NCBI RefSeq assembly: GCF_001661345.1
Contig: NW_017962924.1
Coordinates: 372,001-436,000 of the forward strand
From: Ascoidea rubescens DSM 1968
Taxonomy: Eukaryota > Ascomycota > Saccharomycetes > Ascoideales > Ascoideaceae
Direction of reading: 5' to 3'
DNA length: 64,000 bases
Part shown: positions 1 through 10,293 of the stretch, in pieces
Numbering within the stretch: position 1 is the first letter of the stretch
How the letters are laid out: each line of letters begins with the position of its first letter
Notes under the pieces: generated by a model
What the model saw: only the letters and a program-made list of their open reading frames with translations
Database searches by the model: none
What the model was told of the DNA's origin: nothing
Made by a program: the position numbers and the translations under genes

Positions 1-337
1 AAGTCCTTTGCTTGGATTCTGGCAGCAGATATCTGGCCATTTTTAGCTGATTTTTTGATCTCAGACACTATGGTCTTTTCCTGTCTTTCTAGTTTTTGTC
101 TTTCTCTGTCTAGTTCGCGCTGAGTACGTTCCAATGCTCTTTGGTTCTGCAATAAAGTCATCCATGTTTAGATGTTGTCAGTATGCAGTCAATATGATAG
201 TAATAAAGAAAATGATGATAACAATGATGATAATAATGATGATGATATCATTGTTGTAAGAACAACTTAAAACAAACCTTTCTCAATTTTTCCTGGGGTG
301 TTAGCTTTTTCCCAAAAGCCCATTCAAACAATTGCAT
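1..337 (-). CDS. DID4: Second, partial copy of the ESCRT-III subunit DID4/VPS2 (continues off the left edge)
   Basis: This is the 5' part of a DID4 gene read leftwards. Exon 1 is 278-337 (start codon 335-337), the intron 147-277, and exon 2 runs from 146 to beyond position 1. The visible protein begins MQLFEWAFGKKLTPQEKLRK and continues with NQRALERTQRELDRERQ, identical to the copy at 55913. Only about 69 of roughly 232 residues are inside the window, so I cannot tell whether this is a whole second gene or a truncated one. Promoter and splice signals are intact. The protein would act on endosomes in multivesicular body sorting. Confidence 0.8.
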
Positions 338-442
338 TATGAATAAAACTGGCTAGCTGATTCGCAGTGAAAAGACAATGCAACATTAAAGAGATAAAGA
401 GATAAAAGATTAAAAAACAATGCATGGAGAAGGAGAGATAAT

Positions 443-448
443 CACGTG
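443..448. promoter_or_regulatory. CACGTG E-box upstream of the left DID4 copy
   Basis: The palindrome sits in the context ATCACGTGAT, 106 bp upstream of the start codon of the left DID4 copy. Because it is inside the duplicated block it is repeated at 55802-55807 before the complete gene. In yeasts this core is bound by bHLH factors such as Cbf1, Pho4 or Tye7; which one acts here is unknown. Confidence 0.5.
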
Positions 449-473
449 ATATCCGGCTTTGGGAGACCGGAAT

Positions 474-1950
474 CACCTAAGTGGTGTGAAAAGAGTGTGG
501 AAGAAGCTTTATTTAATGATAACTGTTGTAGCAAATCCATGATAATATACTAAAGTAAAGAAATATATAGGAAGAAAGATTGTAGAAGAGAACTCCAGGT
601 CATTGGCAAAAGCTCAGAACTTTGAGATCATGCTTATTACTTTGTAATCAATCAATAAACGTATAAAAAAAAGATAAAAAAAGATAACATTTAGGTCTTT
701 CTTTTGAAAATGGATAAACCCAATGGGTAATCAAACAAGCTGTAAAATTTCTGACTTGAATCTTTTAGACGACTGTGTTTTGAAATGCTTTCTGTTTTGT
801 ACCAAAATAGAGCTTCAAAGTCCTAACACTGGACTATTTTTTTTCTCAACTGTGCTCAATCCAAACAATTCTCATAAATTTGTTTTTTTTCTGGTTTCTT
901 ACAAACTTATTCAATTTGGTAAGGGCTAATCAATAGGAATTTTGAGTGGGATATAATGGCAAGTATTACTGACAAGAAATGAATAATAGAGGGATCTGTT
1001 TCCATTAAAGCAATACAGTTTCAAATTACTATTGTGTTGTGCAAATGGTTCGTACGATACTTTTAATAAAGAAAGTATCAATAAAATACATTTTCTGTTG
1101 AATTCGTGTGAATATGCTTTTGATTTAAACAATTCTGAATAAATTAATTTATTATTTGATTATCAAAATACAGTCAAGTTATTGTTGAGAGGGATTAATT
1201 TGTAAGCTTGTGGAAAAAAACTGATTTTATATCTGCTACTGTTGATCATACAGTATATGTATGATTTATGTAACATATTGTTGAATGAAGGTTATTGAAT
1301 ATTTGCAAAGTTGTGTTGATGGATTTATTGAAGTAATTTTCGATCAATATCCTGATATTACATTGTCTTCATTTAATTTCTATATTCATTAAGTTTTTAA
1401 TATACTTGTTAAGATTTGGAAACATAAAGAATCCTTTTATAAATCATCTGGGATGTTTGGAGTATTACCTGATGTTTAGTTTTAATTTTCAAACAAAAAT
1501 TGATTTATTGTGTAAAGAAACAGCCGATACTATTTGTATAAATGATATTGGTGATATATTATATGATACAAAGTTCGGATACACATTTTATCAAATGGAA
1601 GGTAAAAATATAATCTACCAATTGAAATTGGAATTTGATTGCGATTTATATTCCAAGAGTGTCAATTATCCCAGTAATATGCTTCCAACCAATGGGAATG
1701 TTAAAATCACAAATAAGGGTCATATTCATTACATAAATTCAATTGATTACATAGCCATACAACACAAAAAATTTCATTACTGAACAGAACATAAAAGAGA
1801 ATTAAAATGTTGGTTCTCTCATGATATCTTTTTGCAACAGTATTCTATAGATGTGTATTACTTTATTGGTTATGCTAGCATATGCAAATATGAATATGTA
1901 TTATTTTCTAAAAAAATACAGTGTGTGAATTAGAACGTGTTGAAGGGCTT
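474..1950. other. Gene-poor AT-rich stretch left of the transposon relic
   Basis: No convincing gene. Short open frames occur, for example an ATG frame at 723-929 (68 codons) and one at 1285-1392 (35 codons). Neither shows a domain I recognise. The junction with the inverted repeat is at 473/474. Confidence 0.5.
1406..1783 (+). other. Unrecognised open frame, possible gene relic
   Basis: A 125-codon frame opens with TTG rather than ATG. Its amino-acid composition (mixed, with Cys, Trp-free, Tyr-rich) looks more protein-like than the surrounding AT-rich noise. A short ATG frame just before it (1285-1392) is in a different frame, which would fit a decayed gene broken by a frameshift. I do not recognise the family. 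It could equally be chance. Confidence 0.2.
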
Positions 1951-2345
1951 TTACAAAGATAATATTAGCTTGGAAAACACAATAGAATTGATTTGTATTA
2001 GATATTTCAAATGATATGATGAATGTTGTTTTAAAATTCGCCAGAAATGTTCAAATATATTCGAATCTGGAGAATATCTCTGCCTGTTGAGGACAGCCAT
2101 GTGGTTCGAACCCAATAGAATTTGGATCCTAACTGCCGAATGCACAGATGAGTAAACATAAACAAGTCGTAATTATCACGTGATACTTACCGAATGTTTG
2201 ATTCACGTGAGGAGACTGCTCTCCAAGAGCTGTGTATATTGGTCGACGTTAATGTGACTTCCGTCCGGGGAAATACCACTTCAATTTACACTGATAACAG
2301 CTGGTGGATAATTCTATTGATGTTCTAAACGATTCGATTCGTCTA
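1951..2345 (-). mobile_element. Decayed Tc1/mariner-type DDE transposase fragment
   Basis: Read on the minus strand, three pieces in the right order resemble a Tc1/mariner transposase. First is LDESNR near 2341, like the first catalytic Asp motif (SDES). Second is GISPDGSHINVDQYTQLLE at about 2278-2222, like the WGxIS...DG..N...Y..LLE block. Third is HSAVRIQ...VLNRQRYSPDSNIFEHFW in 2142-2030, matching the (QDNAPI)H-A...VLxWPxYSPDLNPIEHxW block with the final Glu kept. The pieces are in different frames, separated by stops and with spacing shorter than in the family. The middle Asp motif is lost (YSSVH in place of QDNAPIH). No terminal inverted repeats were seen. This is an old, inactive DNA transposon. 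Confidence 0.65.
2177..2209. promoter_or_regulatory. Pair of CACGTG boxes inside the transposon relic
   Basis: Two CACGTG palindromes (2177-2182 and 2204-2209) lie 27 bp apart within the transposase remains. Palindromic E-boxes are otherwise found only singly in this window. There is no adjacent gene start to assign them to. Confidence 0.35.
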
Positions 2346-3148
2346 GGAGATTGAAGTCAGAGTTTTCACAATGTTTTGAATAAAACAGAAAATAATTTTG
2401 ATCGATAAGAGAATGGTTTGTTGATCTGGGGTCTAAGATTGAGCTTTTTTAACTCGTTAAAGTGAAGATAGATTAGCAAGAAGAAACGAAATAGAATAAA
2501 ATAAAGTAAAAAATAGTTAAAAGTTACTAATTAGTTATTATATAATTGGAAATTGAAAACTGGAAATTAGAAATTAGAAATTAGAAATTAGAAATTGGAA
2601 ATTGGAAATTGAAATGAGAAATCGTATTAAAGCGGATTTAAATGAAATATTTTTTTATAAAAAAACAACAACGATCTAACTTGATAAATAAAAAAAAGAT
2701 TTTGGCCAAAAAAATTACAAAATACGTAAAAATAACATTTAAAACAACAGTTAAAATCAAAATAAAAAATAAAAAAGTTATAAAAATGAAATATAAAAAT
2801 GTTAGTTTGTTTTTTAAAAGATAAAAGAAAATTTAGGATAAATTTAGGATAAACCAAGTAATTAATTTTAGAACAAAATTGCAAGGAAGTTCTCATTAAA
2901 CAACTTTAAACAGGATAATAAGATAGAAATGATGATAGTATAATGAAGAAGAAACAAAAGATTAATATTGATTTGGTATTGTAAAATAAAAAATAAAATA
3001 GAAACCAGCAGAGTATTATCAATTAAAATTTATCTAAAAATATTTTTAGCAATATTTTTAATGATATTTTTAATGAGGATTGTAATGGTGATACTTTGTG
3101 TTTTTTTATTTTATTTTATTTTTTTGTTAGTTAACTCGTTTCAATTTT
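2346..3148. other. AT-rich stretch with no gene; 8-bp GAAATTAG repeats
   Basis: Between the transposon relic and the 3' end of TUB1 I see only AT-rich DNA. Positions 2550-2620 hold tandem GAAATTAG / GAAATTGG units. The open frames here are homopolymer-driven (Lys/Ile or Phe/Leu) and not credible. TUB1 transcription must end within this stretch. Confidence 0.55.
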
Positions 3149-4890
3149 TTAATATTCATCTTCAAAATTGGTATCCATTGAAACTTCTTCATAATCCTTT
3201 TCTAAAGCAGCTAAATCTTCTCTTGCTTCAGCGAATTCACCCTCTTCCATACCTTCACCGACATACCAATGAACAAAAGCTCTTTTGTTATACATTAAAT
3301 CAAATTTAGCATCTAATCTTGTCCAGGCTTCGGCAATTGCAGTTGTGTTGGATAACATACAAACTGCTCTAGTAGCTTTAGCCAATTCGCCACCTGGAAC
3401 ATATTGAGGAGGTTGAAAGCATATACCGATTTTGAAACCAGTTGGGCACCAGTCAACCATTTGCATAATTTTTTTTGATTTGATATTTGAGACGGCTTGT
3501 TGAACATCTCTTGTAACAACATCACCTCTATATAAGAGACAAGTGGCCATGTATTTACCTAATCTTGGATCACATTTGACCATTTGGTTAGTTGGTTCTA
3601 GACAAGCATTTGTAATTTCTTGAACCGAGTTTGATTCGTGGAAAGCCTTTGCAGCAGAGTGAACAGGGGCATAAGAGACCAAAGGGAAATGGATTCTTGG
3701 GTAAGGAACCAAATTAGTTTGAAATTCATTTAAATCGACATTTAAAGAACCGGAGAATCTTAGAGAAGCAGTAACAGAGGAGACAACTTGAGCTATCATT
3801 CTGTTTAAGTTTTCAAAGGAAGGTCTTGCAATATCCAAGTTACGACGACACATATCGTAAATGGCTTCGTTATCAACCATAAAAGTACAGTCAGAGTGTT
3901 CTAAAGTTGTATGGGTTGTTAGAACTGCGTTGTAAGGTTCAACAACAGAGGTTGATACTTGGGGAGCAGGATAAACAGCGAATTCTAATTTTGATTTTTT
4001 ACCATAATCCAAGGATAATTGTTCTAGTAATAAAGCACCAAAACCAGAACCGGTGCCACCACCAAAGGAATGTGTGAAAAGGAAACCTTGTAAGCCACTG
4101 CAATTGTCAGCTACTTTTCTGATTCTATCCATGACTTGGTCGATTAATTCTTTACCAACGGTGTAATGACCTCTGGCATAATTATTTGCAGCATCTTCTT
4201 TACCGGAGATTAATTGTTCAGGGTGAAATAGTTGTCTGTATTTACCGTTTCTAACTTCATCGATTACGTTTGGTTCTAAATCGACATAGACAGTTCTTGG
4301 GACGTATTTTCCTGAACCAGTTTCACTGAAAAAGGTGGAAAAGGATTCATCACCAGCAGGGCGTGAAACATCTGGAGATAAAAACCCATCTGGTTGAATG
4401 CCATGTTCAAGACAATAAAGTTCCCAACAGGAGTTACCAATTTGACAACCGGCTATTGCAAAACAAAAAAAAAAAAGAAAAAAAAATACAGTTAGAAAAT
4501 AGGAACAAATAAATATAGAGGGTAGCAGAGTTAATGATGATAGTAATGAGATTATCTAGCGATTAAACGATGAAATACTAAAATGATTGAACAGTCAGAT
4601 CAATATATGGATTGATCAAAAGAAAACAAGACCCATCGTTCATTGATTGAACAGGTAAAATACTAAAACACTAAAAACAGGATGAAGCTGTGAAGCAACG
4701 ATGTGAGAATCCTCCAAGAGGAAATCCAAAGGTGGATTAAGACATACCTTGACCAACTGTAGAGATAGTAAAACACAAAAAGTAGGTTAGTAATGTGAAA
4801 GAAATAAAAGTGGGAGATGGAGATGGAATGAAAAACAATGAAATGGAAAACAATAAAAGACATACCATTGATACTAATAACTTCTCTCAT
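3149..4890 (-). CDS. TUB1: Alpha-tubulin, three exons with a 9-nt microexon
   Basis: Exons on the minus strand are 4890-4866 (25 nt), 4756-4748 (9 nt) and 4452-3149 (1304 nt), giving 445 residues, the normal alpha-tubulin length. The spliced N-terminus reads [18 protein letters not shown], with the GTP-binding GQAGCQ loop rebuilt only when the microexon is included. GGGTGSG, the alpha-type loop [14 protein letters not shown] and the acidic tail ending in EDEY with a C-terminal Tyr are all present. Intron 1 (4865-4757) and intron 2 (4747-4453) both start GTATGT. Branch points are TACTAAC (4792-4786) and TTCTAAC (4497-4491). Alpha/beta heterodimers build spindle and cytoplasmic microtubules. 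Budding-yeast TUB1 genes usually carry only the first intron at codon 9; the second intron is unusual. Confidence 0.97.
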
Positions 4891-5231
4891 TTTGGAATAC
4901 AGATGTGAGTGTGCGAAGATACAAATGCTTTACTGTTGAGGAAGAAGAAAAAAGAAGAATTGAAGAAGGAGAAGAAGAAGAAGAAGAAAGATACCACATC
5001 TACAGCCCAAGAAAGCACCCTATTTGTTTACGCTCAAAGTAAACAGGAGTCCCCTTTTCGGAGAGCCAGAGTCGGCACACGTGTATTGGCCGTATATCCT
5101 ACTTGCGGCACTTACGGCAGCCGTTTCTCGGTCGGTGGTCGGTTTGTCTCCGGCTGTGGTTACAAGTGCTTTTGCTGTTTATGCTGCTTATGCTGCTTGT
5201 ACTGTTCTTCTTTCCTGCCCAGCTACATCCC
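4891..5231. promoter_or_regulatory. TUB1 promoter and leader / RPB3 3' region
   Basis: TUB1 and RPB3 are in tandem on the minus strand. Next to the TUB1 start is a purine-rich run with GAA repeats (4938-4990), which is a pyrimidine-rich leader on the coding strand. Beyond it, 5040-5230 is GC-rich and carries a CACGTG at 5077-5082. Confidence 0.5.
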
Positions 5232-6209
5232 CTAATTCCACACACTGGTGTCGCCTTCGAGAGAGTGGTGGTAGCCTGCGTCGTCAAAACCACCATACAT
5301 GTCGCCCATTGCTGTCTCGTTGCCCATGCCTGGTCCTTCGTCATACATGGTCATCCCGCCATTGTTGCTTCCCACATGGCCATTGTTGACTCCATCGTCC
5401 TTCTTCTTTTCGATTTCCTCCAAGGCCAACACGATCTCTACCACTTTCTTCGATAACTTCTCAATTCCTCGTTTGACTACCAAGTTGGGCTCGATCGACC
5501 CCACTGTCTCCAAATTGAAATAAAACCGGGTTGGAACTGCTTTGTAGTCAAATCTGTCGTCTGCATTGGGTTCTTCCTCCCACTGGCAGTTCTCGCTCAA
5601 TGGCCATTCCTTTGAGGCATCGTTTTCGTACCAATACGACGTGTGTTTTAGTTTATTCCATGGGTCATATTCAAATCCAACTGCTGCACAGGGCGACCAT
5701 TTGGCGTGTTCTTTGCTTATCCCCTTTTTCGCAATGCATGTTAATTTCAATTCTTGGTGTTGTCGTAACTTGCAAATCAACACACCTTTACCTCCAGCAT
5801 CTCTTATAACTGGACGACCGATCTCCAACCCATTGGTGTCCGAGGACACTAGATCGATCGAGTAAACATCTTTGAATTTGTTTTCGGAACACTTCACGTC
5901 CAACGTCAACACAACTGAACATTTCGGACAGTATTGATCACAAGTGCAGTCTCGAGTGTACGCCAATTGCTCGATGTCCTTGCTCTCCAAGGGTATCAAC
6001 CCTAATCGGTGTGCAATAAACTCGTCTGCTAGTACTGATGTGTTGACCTCTATCTCCACCAAGTCAATTGCTAGCGTGGGCACCTCTGCCATCATCACTC
6101 TTCGCAACGAGTTGGCCAACGACAAGTCCACGTCCTCCAAGACATAGTCGACGTTGTCCTTTCCGAGCTTTCTTATGGTCACCTTAGGTCCCTCTTGGCT
6201 GTCTTCCAT
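5232..6209 (-). CDS. RPB3: RNA polymerase II subunit Rpb3
   Basis: 325 residues, against about 318 in Saccharomyces. The alpha-like domain signature [18 protein letters not shown] is at residues 32-49, followed by [16 protein letters not shown]. The zinc site [10 protein letters not shown] (CxCx3Cx2C) is at about residues 88-97. [20 protein letters not shown] is the conserved core of the eukaryotic subunit. Rpb3 pairs with Rpb11 as the platform for Pol II assembly in the nucleus. The C-terminal tail is Gly/Asn/Met-rich and not conserved. Codon use is more GC-rich than in most neighbours, as the gene lies in a GC island. It is divergent from SMC1, with a 322-bp shared promoter. Confidence 0.97.
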   Translation of the reverse strand: MEDSQEGPKVTIRKLGKDNVDYVLEDVDLSLANSLRRVMMAEVPTLAIDLVEIEVNTSVLADEFIAHRLGLIPLESKDIEQLAYTRDCTCDQYCPKCSVVLTLDVKCSENKFKDVYSIDLVSSDTNGLEIGRPVIRDAGGKGVLICKLRQHQELKLTCIAKKGISKEHAKWSPCAAVGFEYDPWNKLKHTSYWYENDASKEWPLSENCQWEEEPNADDRFDYKAVPTRFYFNLETVGSIEPNLVVKRGIEKLSKKVVEIVLALEEIEKKKDDGVNNGHVGSNNGGMTMYDEGPGMGNETAMGDMYGGFDDAGYHHSLEGDTSVWN

Positions 6210-6531
6210 CTCGTCTTCTCCTGTTTTGTCTGTTTTGTCTGTTTCCTCTGCTGCTTCTTCCTCTTCCTCTTCTTATCTCCTTCCGCCGCTTTTTCAAATT
6301 TTCCAGAGGTGCCGTTACCCGCTCCCGTCACACGAAACCGCCCATTGATTATCTTGCTATTTTGCATTTGTTTTGCATTTACTTTCATTTTATTCTCTAC
6401 GCGACGATAAACAATCAATCGCTCCCAACACAAAACTTTGTCTCAGCTACACTCATCTTCTTCGACCTCAAGCACCATCTCTCAATTGCCACCTATATCT
6501 CAAAGGAAATCACTCATCTGTCTGCTCTCAA
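6210..6531. promoter_or_regulatory. Divergent RPB3 / SMC1 promoter
   Basis: A 322-bp region between two start codons. The RPB3 side is purine-rich on its coding strand (tandem TGTTTTGTC and CTTCCTC units on the plus strand). No clear TATA box is visible. An open frame in phase with SMC1 enters from 6373 but begins with TTG and has no ATG before 6532. Confidence 0.45.
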
Positions 6532-9500
6532 ATGGGTCGGTTAGTGGGCTTGGAACTCCATAATTTCAAATCCTACAGAGGCACGTCCTCAATTGGTTTT
6601 GGCACTGCTGATTTTATTAGTATAATTGGGCCAAATGGTTCTGGCAAATCTAACATGATGGATGCAATATCCTTCGTCTTAGGTGTAAGATCCTCCCACT
6701 TGAGATCTGCTCATTTAAAGGATTTGATCTATCGTGGCAGAATCATGAGCCAAAAAAAATCTAAAAACAAGGACAATTTTCAAATTGATAGTGAATCAGA
6801 TATCGAGTCCGATATCGACTCAATTTCAAATTCAAATTATGACTATTCTCCCAATAGTGCCTATGTCATGGCAATTTACGAAAAAAATGATGGCACTCTA
6901 ATAAATTTAAAGAGAACAATCATCTCTAATGGCTCATCAGAATATAAAATCAATGACAAAGTTGTCACCGCAAACGACTATACAAATCTATTAAAAAGTG
7001 AAAACATATTAATCAAAGCAAGAAATTTCCTAGTCTTTCAAGGTGATGTTGAAGCAATAGCCTCTCAATCCTCTCAAGACTTGACCAAACTAATTGAAAC
7101 AATTTCTGGCTCATTTGACTTGAAAAAACAATACGAATCCTTTAAAGACCAACAAGAAAAGGCCCATGATGATACCCACTCATTCTTTGAAAGAAAAAGA
7201 ATTCTTAATAGAGAACTTAAACAATATAAAGAGCAAAAAGAAGAAGCTTTAAATTTCCAAGCAAAATTAAATGAAAAAAAAAATTTGATCAAACTATTCA
7301 ATCTTTGGAAATTATTCAACAATCAACAAAAGAAATCCCTTTTATCACAAAACTTTAAAGAAAAGAAAAAAAGCTTGAGAATTTCAAAAGACACTTTATT
7401 AAAAGAAGAATCCCTTTTGAAATCTCTATCATCTGAATACTCAAAGGATTCTCTTAATCTTGAAAAATTTAAAAGAGAAATCTCAAAGAGAAATTTTGAC
7501 TTGAATAATAAAAATAAAGAACTACTACCAACCTCCGCTCAAAAGGACTTGATTCAACAAAAATTACACCAATATAACAGAAAAATTAAAGAACTAAATA
7601 ACGATATTAAAATTCAAAACAACAACGTTAAAACAATCAAAAATCAACTCAATATAGTTCAATCCGCTTTAGCTGATCTAGAAAAAGATAGCTCAAACAC
7701 TTCTTTTTCTCTATCTGCTAAGGGCCAAAAGGAATACGAATCATTAAGGCCTTCTTATCTTTCAAATGGTGGTGCTGATTTAGAACAAATATTGTCCCAA
7801 TTTAACCAAGAAAAACTGGTTCTCCAAAATCAATTGGAAAACTTGTTAAAACAAAAAGAAATTGTAGAAAATAGAATCAACTCTTTAAAGATAAATAGCC
7901 AGAATCTTAAATCCACTTTATCTGACAATGAATCAAAAATAACCGAAACAAATAAATCTTTAAATACTAAAAAAGATCAACTCAATACTTTTAGAATTGA
8001 GAAAGAAAAATATTTAGCAAAAGAATATGAAATAAATTCAAAATTAAAACAAGTCTTAACTAAATTAGACGAATTAAATGCAACCCAAAGAGAATCAAAT
8101 AGAGAAAGAAAATTACGCGAAAATGTCTCAAATTTAAAAAGATTGTTTCCAGGCGTAAAAGGTTTAATTTCTGATTTATGTCGTCCCAAACAAAGAAAAT
8201 ATGCAACTGCTGTTTCCACTGCACTTGGTAAAAATTTCGATTCCATAGTCGTTGATAATCTATCAATTGCCTCAAAATGTATCACATATCTTAAAGAACA
8301 AAGATCAGGCGTTGCCTCTTTTATTCCTCTAGATTTCGTTGATTCAAAACCTCCTAATCCTAATTTCCGTCATGCTCATCCTAATGCTAGACTAATTTTG
8401 GATGTTATTGAATATGATCCTGTCTTAGAAAGAGCAATCCAATATGTTTGTGGTGATTCCATTGTTTGTGATAACATGAAAATTGCCAAATTTGTTCGAT
8501 GGGAAAGGCGTATAGCTGTTAAAGTAGTGACTTTAGATGGCTCACTAATTCATAAATCTGGATTAATGACTGGTGGTGTTTCTATTAATGATCAAAAGAA
8601 AAAACGTTGGGATAAACAGGTGTACAATCAATTAGAATACAGAAGAGACGAATTATTAAATGAATTAAATGTTCTTAGTAGCAGAAAACCCAATGAAATG
8701 ACAGAAAAAAGAATAATGGATGAAATTGTTAAATTGGAAAATACTTTGCCACTATTATCAACTTCCAAAAACGAAATTAAAAGAAATATTCAAGATTGTG
8801 AAATGGAATTAAATTACCAATCAAACGATATTTTAAAGTTCAAAATAAATGAGGAAATTAAAAAAATTAAAGATACTAAGATACTTGAAATCGATCAAAA
8901 TATGATAGATTATAATAACCAAATCAAAACGTTACAAGATCGTATTTATTCTGAATTTTGTAAAAAATATAATTTTGACAGTATTGAGGAGTACGAAAAG
9001 ACACATGGATCTATAATTAGAGCTCATGCAAAAGAAAGAGCAAAAATAACTAAAAACATTAGCATTTTAGAGAGTAAATTGAAATTTGAAAATGAAAGAT
9101 TAGAAGAGACAACCAATAGACAGTCTAAAATTATTCGAGAAAGAGGTCAATATGAATACAGCTTAGAACAATTGAATAAAGATAAAGAAGTGATTGAAGA
9201 ACAGATCAAATCTTTAAAGCGTGATGTTGAAACATTGACTGAGAAATTAGAGAATCTTGAAAAAGATTTAAAACAAAAAATGTTATTTGCAAAATCAACT
9301 GAAGACAATGTTGCAGAAGCACGATTAAAGTATGAAGTGTTAAAGAAAAAATGCTATAATATCGAGGAAGATATAGAAAAGGAAATAATGAACCGTATTA
9401 ATATTCTTAGATCTTGCAAAATCGAAAATATTGAAGTGCCTTTAAAAAGAGGATCATTGGATTTGTTGCCAATTGGAGGTGGCGATGAAGAAGGAAGCGA

Positions 9501-10293
9501 AGAAGCTTCTAATGTTATTCAAATTTCGGATTCAATCGAAATTGATTTTTCGGAATTGAGTGATGAGTTGAAAGAGAACCTAGATGAAGATTTTGAAAGT
9601 TCTTTCAATGAACAAATAGCCGAAATTACGTCGGCTCTAGAAAATTTATCACCCAACACTAAGGCTCTTCAAAGATTAACTGAAGTTGAAGAAAGACTTA
9701 AAGACGTTGATAAAGAGCATCTTAAAACAAGAAAAACTGAATCTAGAATTGCCAATCAATTTAATGAGATAAAAGAAAAAAGATACGAACTTTTTATGAA
9801 AGCATTTAATCACATTGCTTCCAAAATTGATGAAATATATAAAGATCTTACAAAATCTAAAGCATCTCCATCCGGTGGATCTGCTTATCTTACGCTAGAA
9901 GATGAAGATGAGCCCTATAACTATGGAATAAAATACCATGCAATGCCCCCAATGAAAAGATTCAGAGACATGGAATTTTTGTCTGGAGGTGAAAAAACTA
10001 TTGCTGCTCTTGCCCTTTTATTTGCTATTCATTCATACCAACCATCTCCATTTTTTGTGCTAGATGAAGTTGATGCTGCTCTTGATAATGCTAATGTTAT
10101 AAAAATTGCCAATTATATAAATAAAAACGCAGGTCCCAATTTCCAATTTATTGTCATCTCATTAAAGAATGGTTTGTTTGAAAGAAGTGATGCATTGGTT
10201 GGTATTTACAGAGAACAAGGTGAAAATAGTTCAAAGACCCTAACACTTGATTTGAGAAACTATCCAAACCATGAAGTTACTGCTAGTGGATAG
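6532..10293 (+). CDS. SMC1: Cohesin ATPase subunit Smc1
   Basis: 1253 residues from the ATG at 6532. The N-terminus MGRLVGLELHNFKSYRG is diagnostic of SMC1. Walker A GPNGSGKS is at residues 33-40 and is followed by NMMDAISFVLGVRSSHLRS. Long coiled coils flank a hinge at about residues 535-660 (PGVKGLISDLC, GKNFDSIVVDN, HKSGLMTGG). The ABC signature LSGGEKT begins at residue 1150, and Walker B VLDEVDAALD has its catalytic Glu at about residue 1179. With Smc3, Scc1 and Scc3 it forms the cohesin ring that holds sister chromatids. The open frame extends 53 codons upstream but without ATG. An insertion rich in Ser/Asp after residue 77 (about 78-100) is not in the Saccharomyces protein as I recall it. 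Confidence 0.97.
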   Translation: MGRLVGLELHNFKSYRGTSSIGFGTADFISIIGPNGSGKSNMMDAISFVLGVRSSHLRSAHLKDLIYRGRIMSQKKSKNKDNFQIDSESDIESDIDSISNSNYDYSPNSAYVMAIYEKNDGTLINLKRTIISNGSSEYKINDKVVTANDYTNLLKSENILIKARNFLVFQGDVEAIASQSSQDLTKLIETISGSFDLKKQYESFKDQQEKAHDDTHSFFERKRILNRELKQYKEQKEEALNFQAKLNEKKNLIKLFNLWKLFNNQQKKSLLSQNFKEKKKSLRISKDTLLKEESLLKSLSSEYSKDSLNLEKFKREISKRNFDLNNKNKELLPTSAQKDLIQQKLHQYNRKIKELNNDIKIQNNNVKTIKNQLNIVQSALADLEKDSSNTSFSLSAKGQKEYESLRPSYLSNGGADLEQILSQFNQEKLVLQNQLENLLKQKEIVENRINSLKINSQNLKSTLSDNESKITETNKSLNTKKDQLNTFRIEKEKYLAKEYEINSKLKQVLTKLDELNATQRESNRERKLRENVSNLKRLFPGVKGLISDLCRPKQRKYATAVSTALGKNFDSIVVDNLSIASKCITYLKEQRSGVASFIPLDFVDSKPPNPNFRHAHPNARLILDVIEYDPVLERAIQYVCGDSIVCDNMKIAKFVRWERRIAVKVVTLDGSLIHKSGLMTGGVSINDQKKKRWDKQVYNQLEYRRDELLNELNVLSSRKPNEMTEKRIMDEIVKLENTLPLLSTSKNEIKRNIQDCEMELNYQSNDILKFKINEEIKKIKDTKILEIDQNMIDYNNQIKTLQDRIYSEFCKKYNFDSIEEYEKTHGSIIRAHAKERAKITKNISILESKLKFENERLEETTNRQSKIIRERGQYEYSLEQLNKDKEVIEEQIKSLKRDVETLTEKLENLEKDLKQKMLFAKSTEDNVAEARLKYEVLKKKCYNIEEDIEKEIMNRINILRSCKIENIEVPLKRGSLDLLPIGGGDEEGSEEASNVIQISDSIEIDFSELSDELKENLDEDFESSFNEQIAEITSALENLSPNTKALQRLTEVEERLKDVDKEHLKTRKTESRIANQFNEIKEKRYELFMKAFNHIASKIDEIYKDLTKSKASPSGGSAYLTLEDEDEPYNYGIKYHAMPPMKRFRDMEFLSGGEKTIAALALLFAIHSYQPSPFFVLDEVDAALDNANVIKIANYINKNAGPNFQFIVISLKNGLFERSDALVGIYREQGENSSKTLTLDLRNYPNHEVTASG

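Larger units (their letters stand above)
1..473. repeat. Inverted copy of the DID4 5' region (left arm)
   Basis: Compared base by base, positions 1-473 are the reverse complement of 55777-56249 (position p pairs with 56250 minus p). I found no mismatch, including the whole intron and 135 bp of upstream DNA. Identity stops at 473/474. The left arm is cut by the window edge, so its true length is unknown. Perfect identity in an intron implies a very recent duplication, gene conversion, or an assembly artefact. Confidence 0.95.

Noticed and set aside
2083-2150. GGTTCGAACC at 2103-2112 as a tRNA B box
   Set aside because: No A box, anticodon arm or acceptor stem can be folded around it on either strand. 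The minus-strand reading is better explained by a transposase fragment.
2183-2330. ATACTTACCG as the 5' end of U1 snRNA
   Set aside because: The donor-pairing element is followed by no loop I motif and no Sm site. The region is part of the transposon relic.
4132-4140. Alpha-tubulin starting at the internal Met at 4132
   Set aside because: The frame continues upstream with perfect tubulin sequence ([18 protein letters not shown]) to a splice acceptor at 4453.
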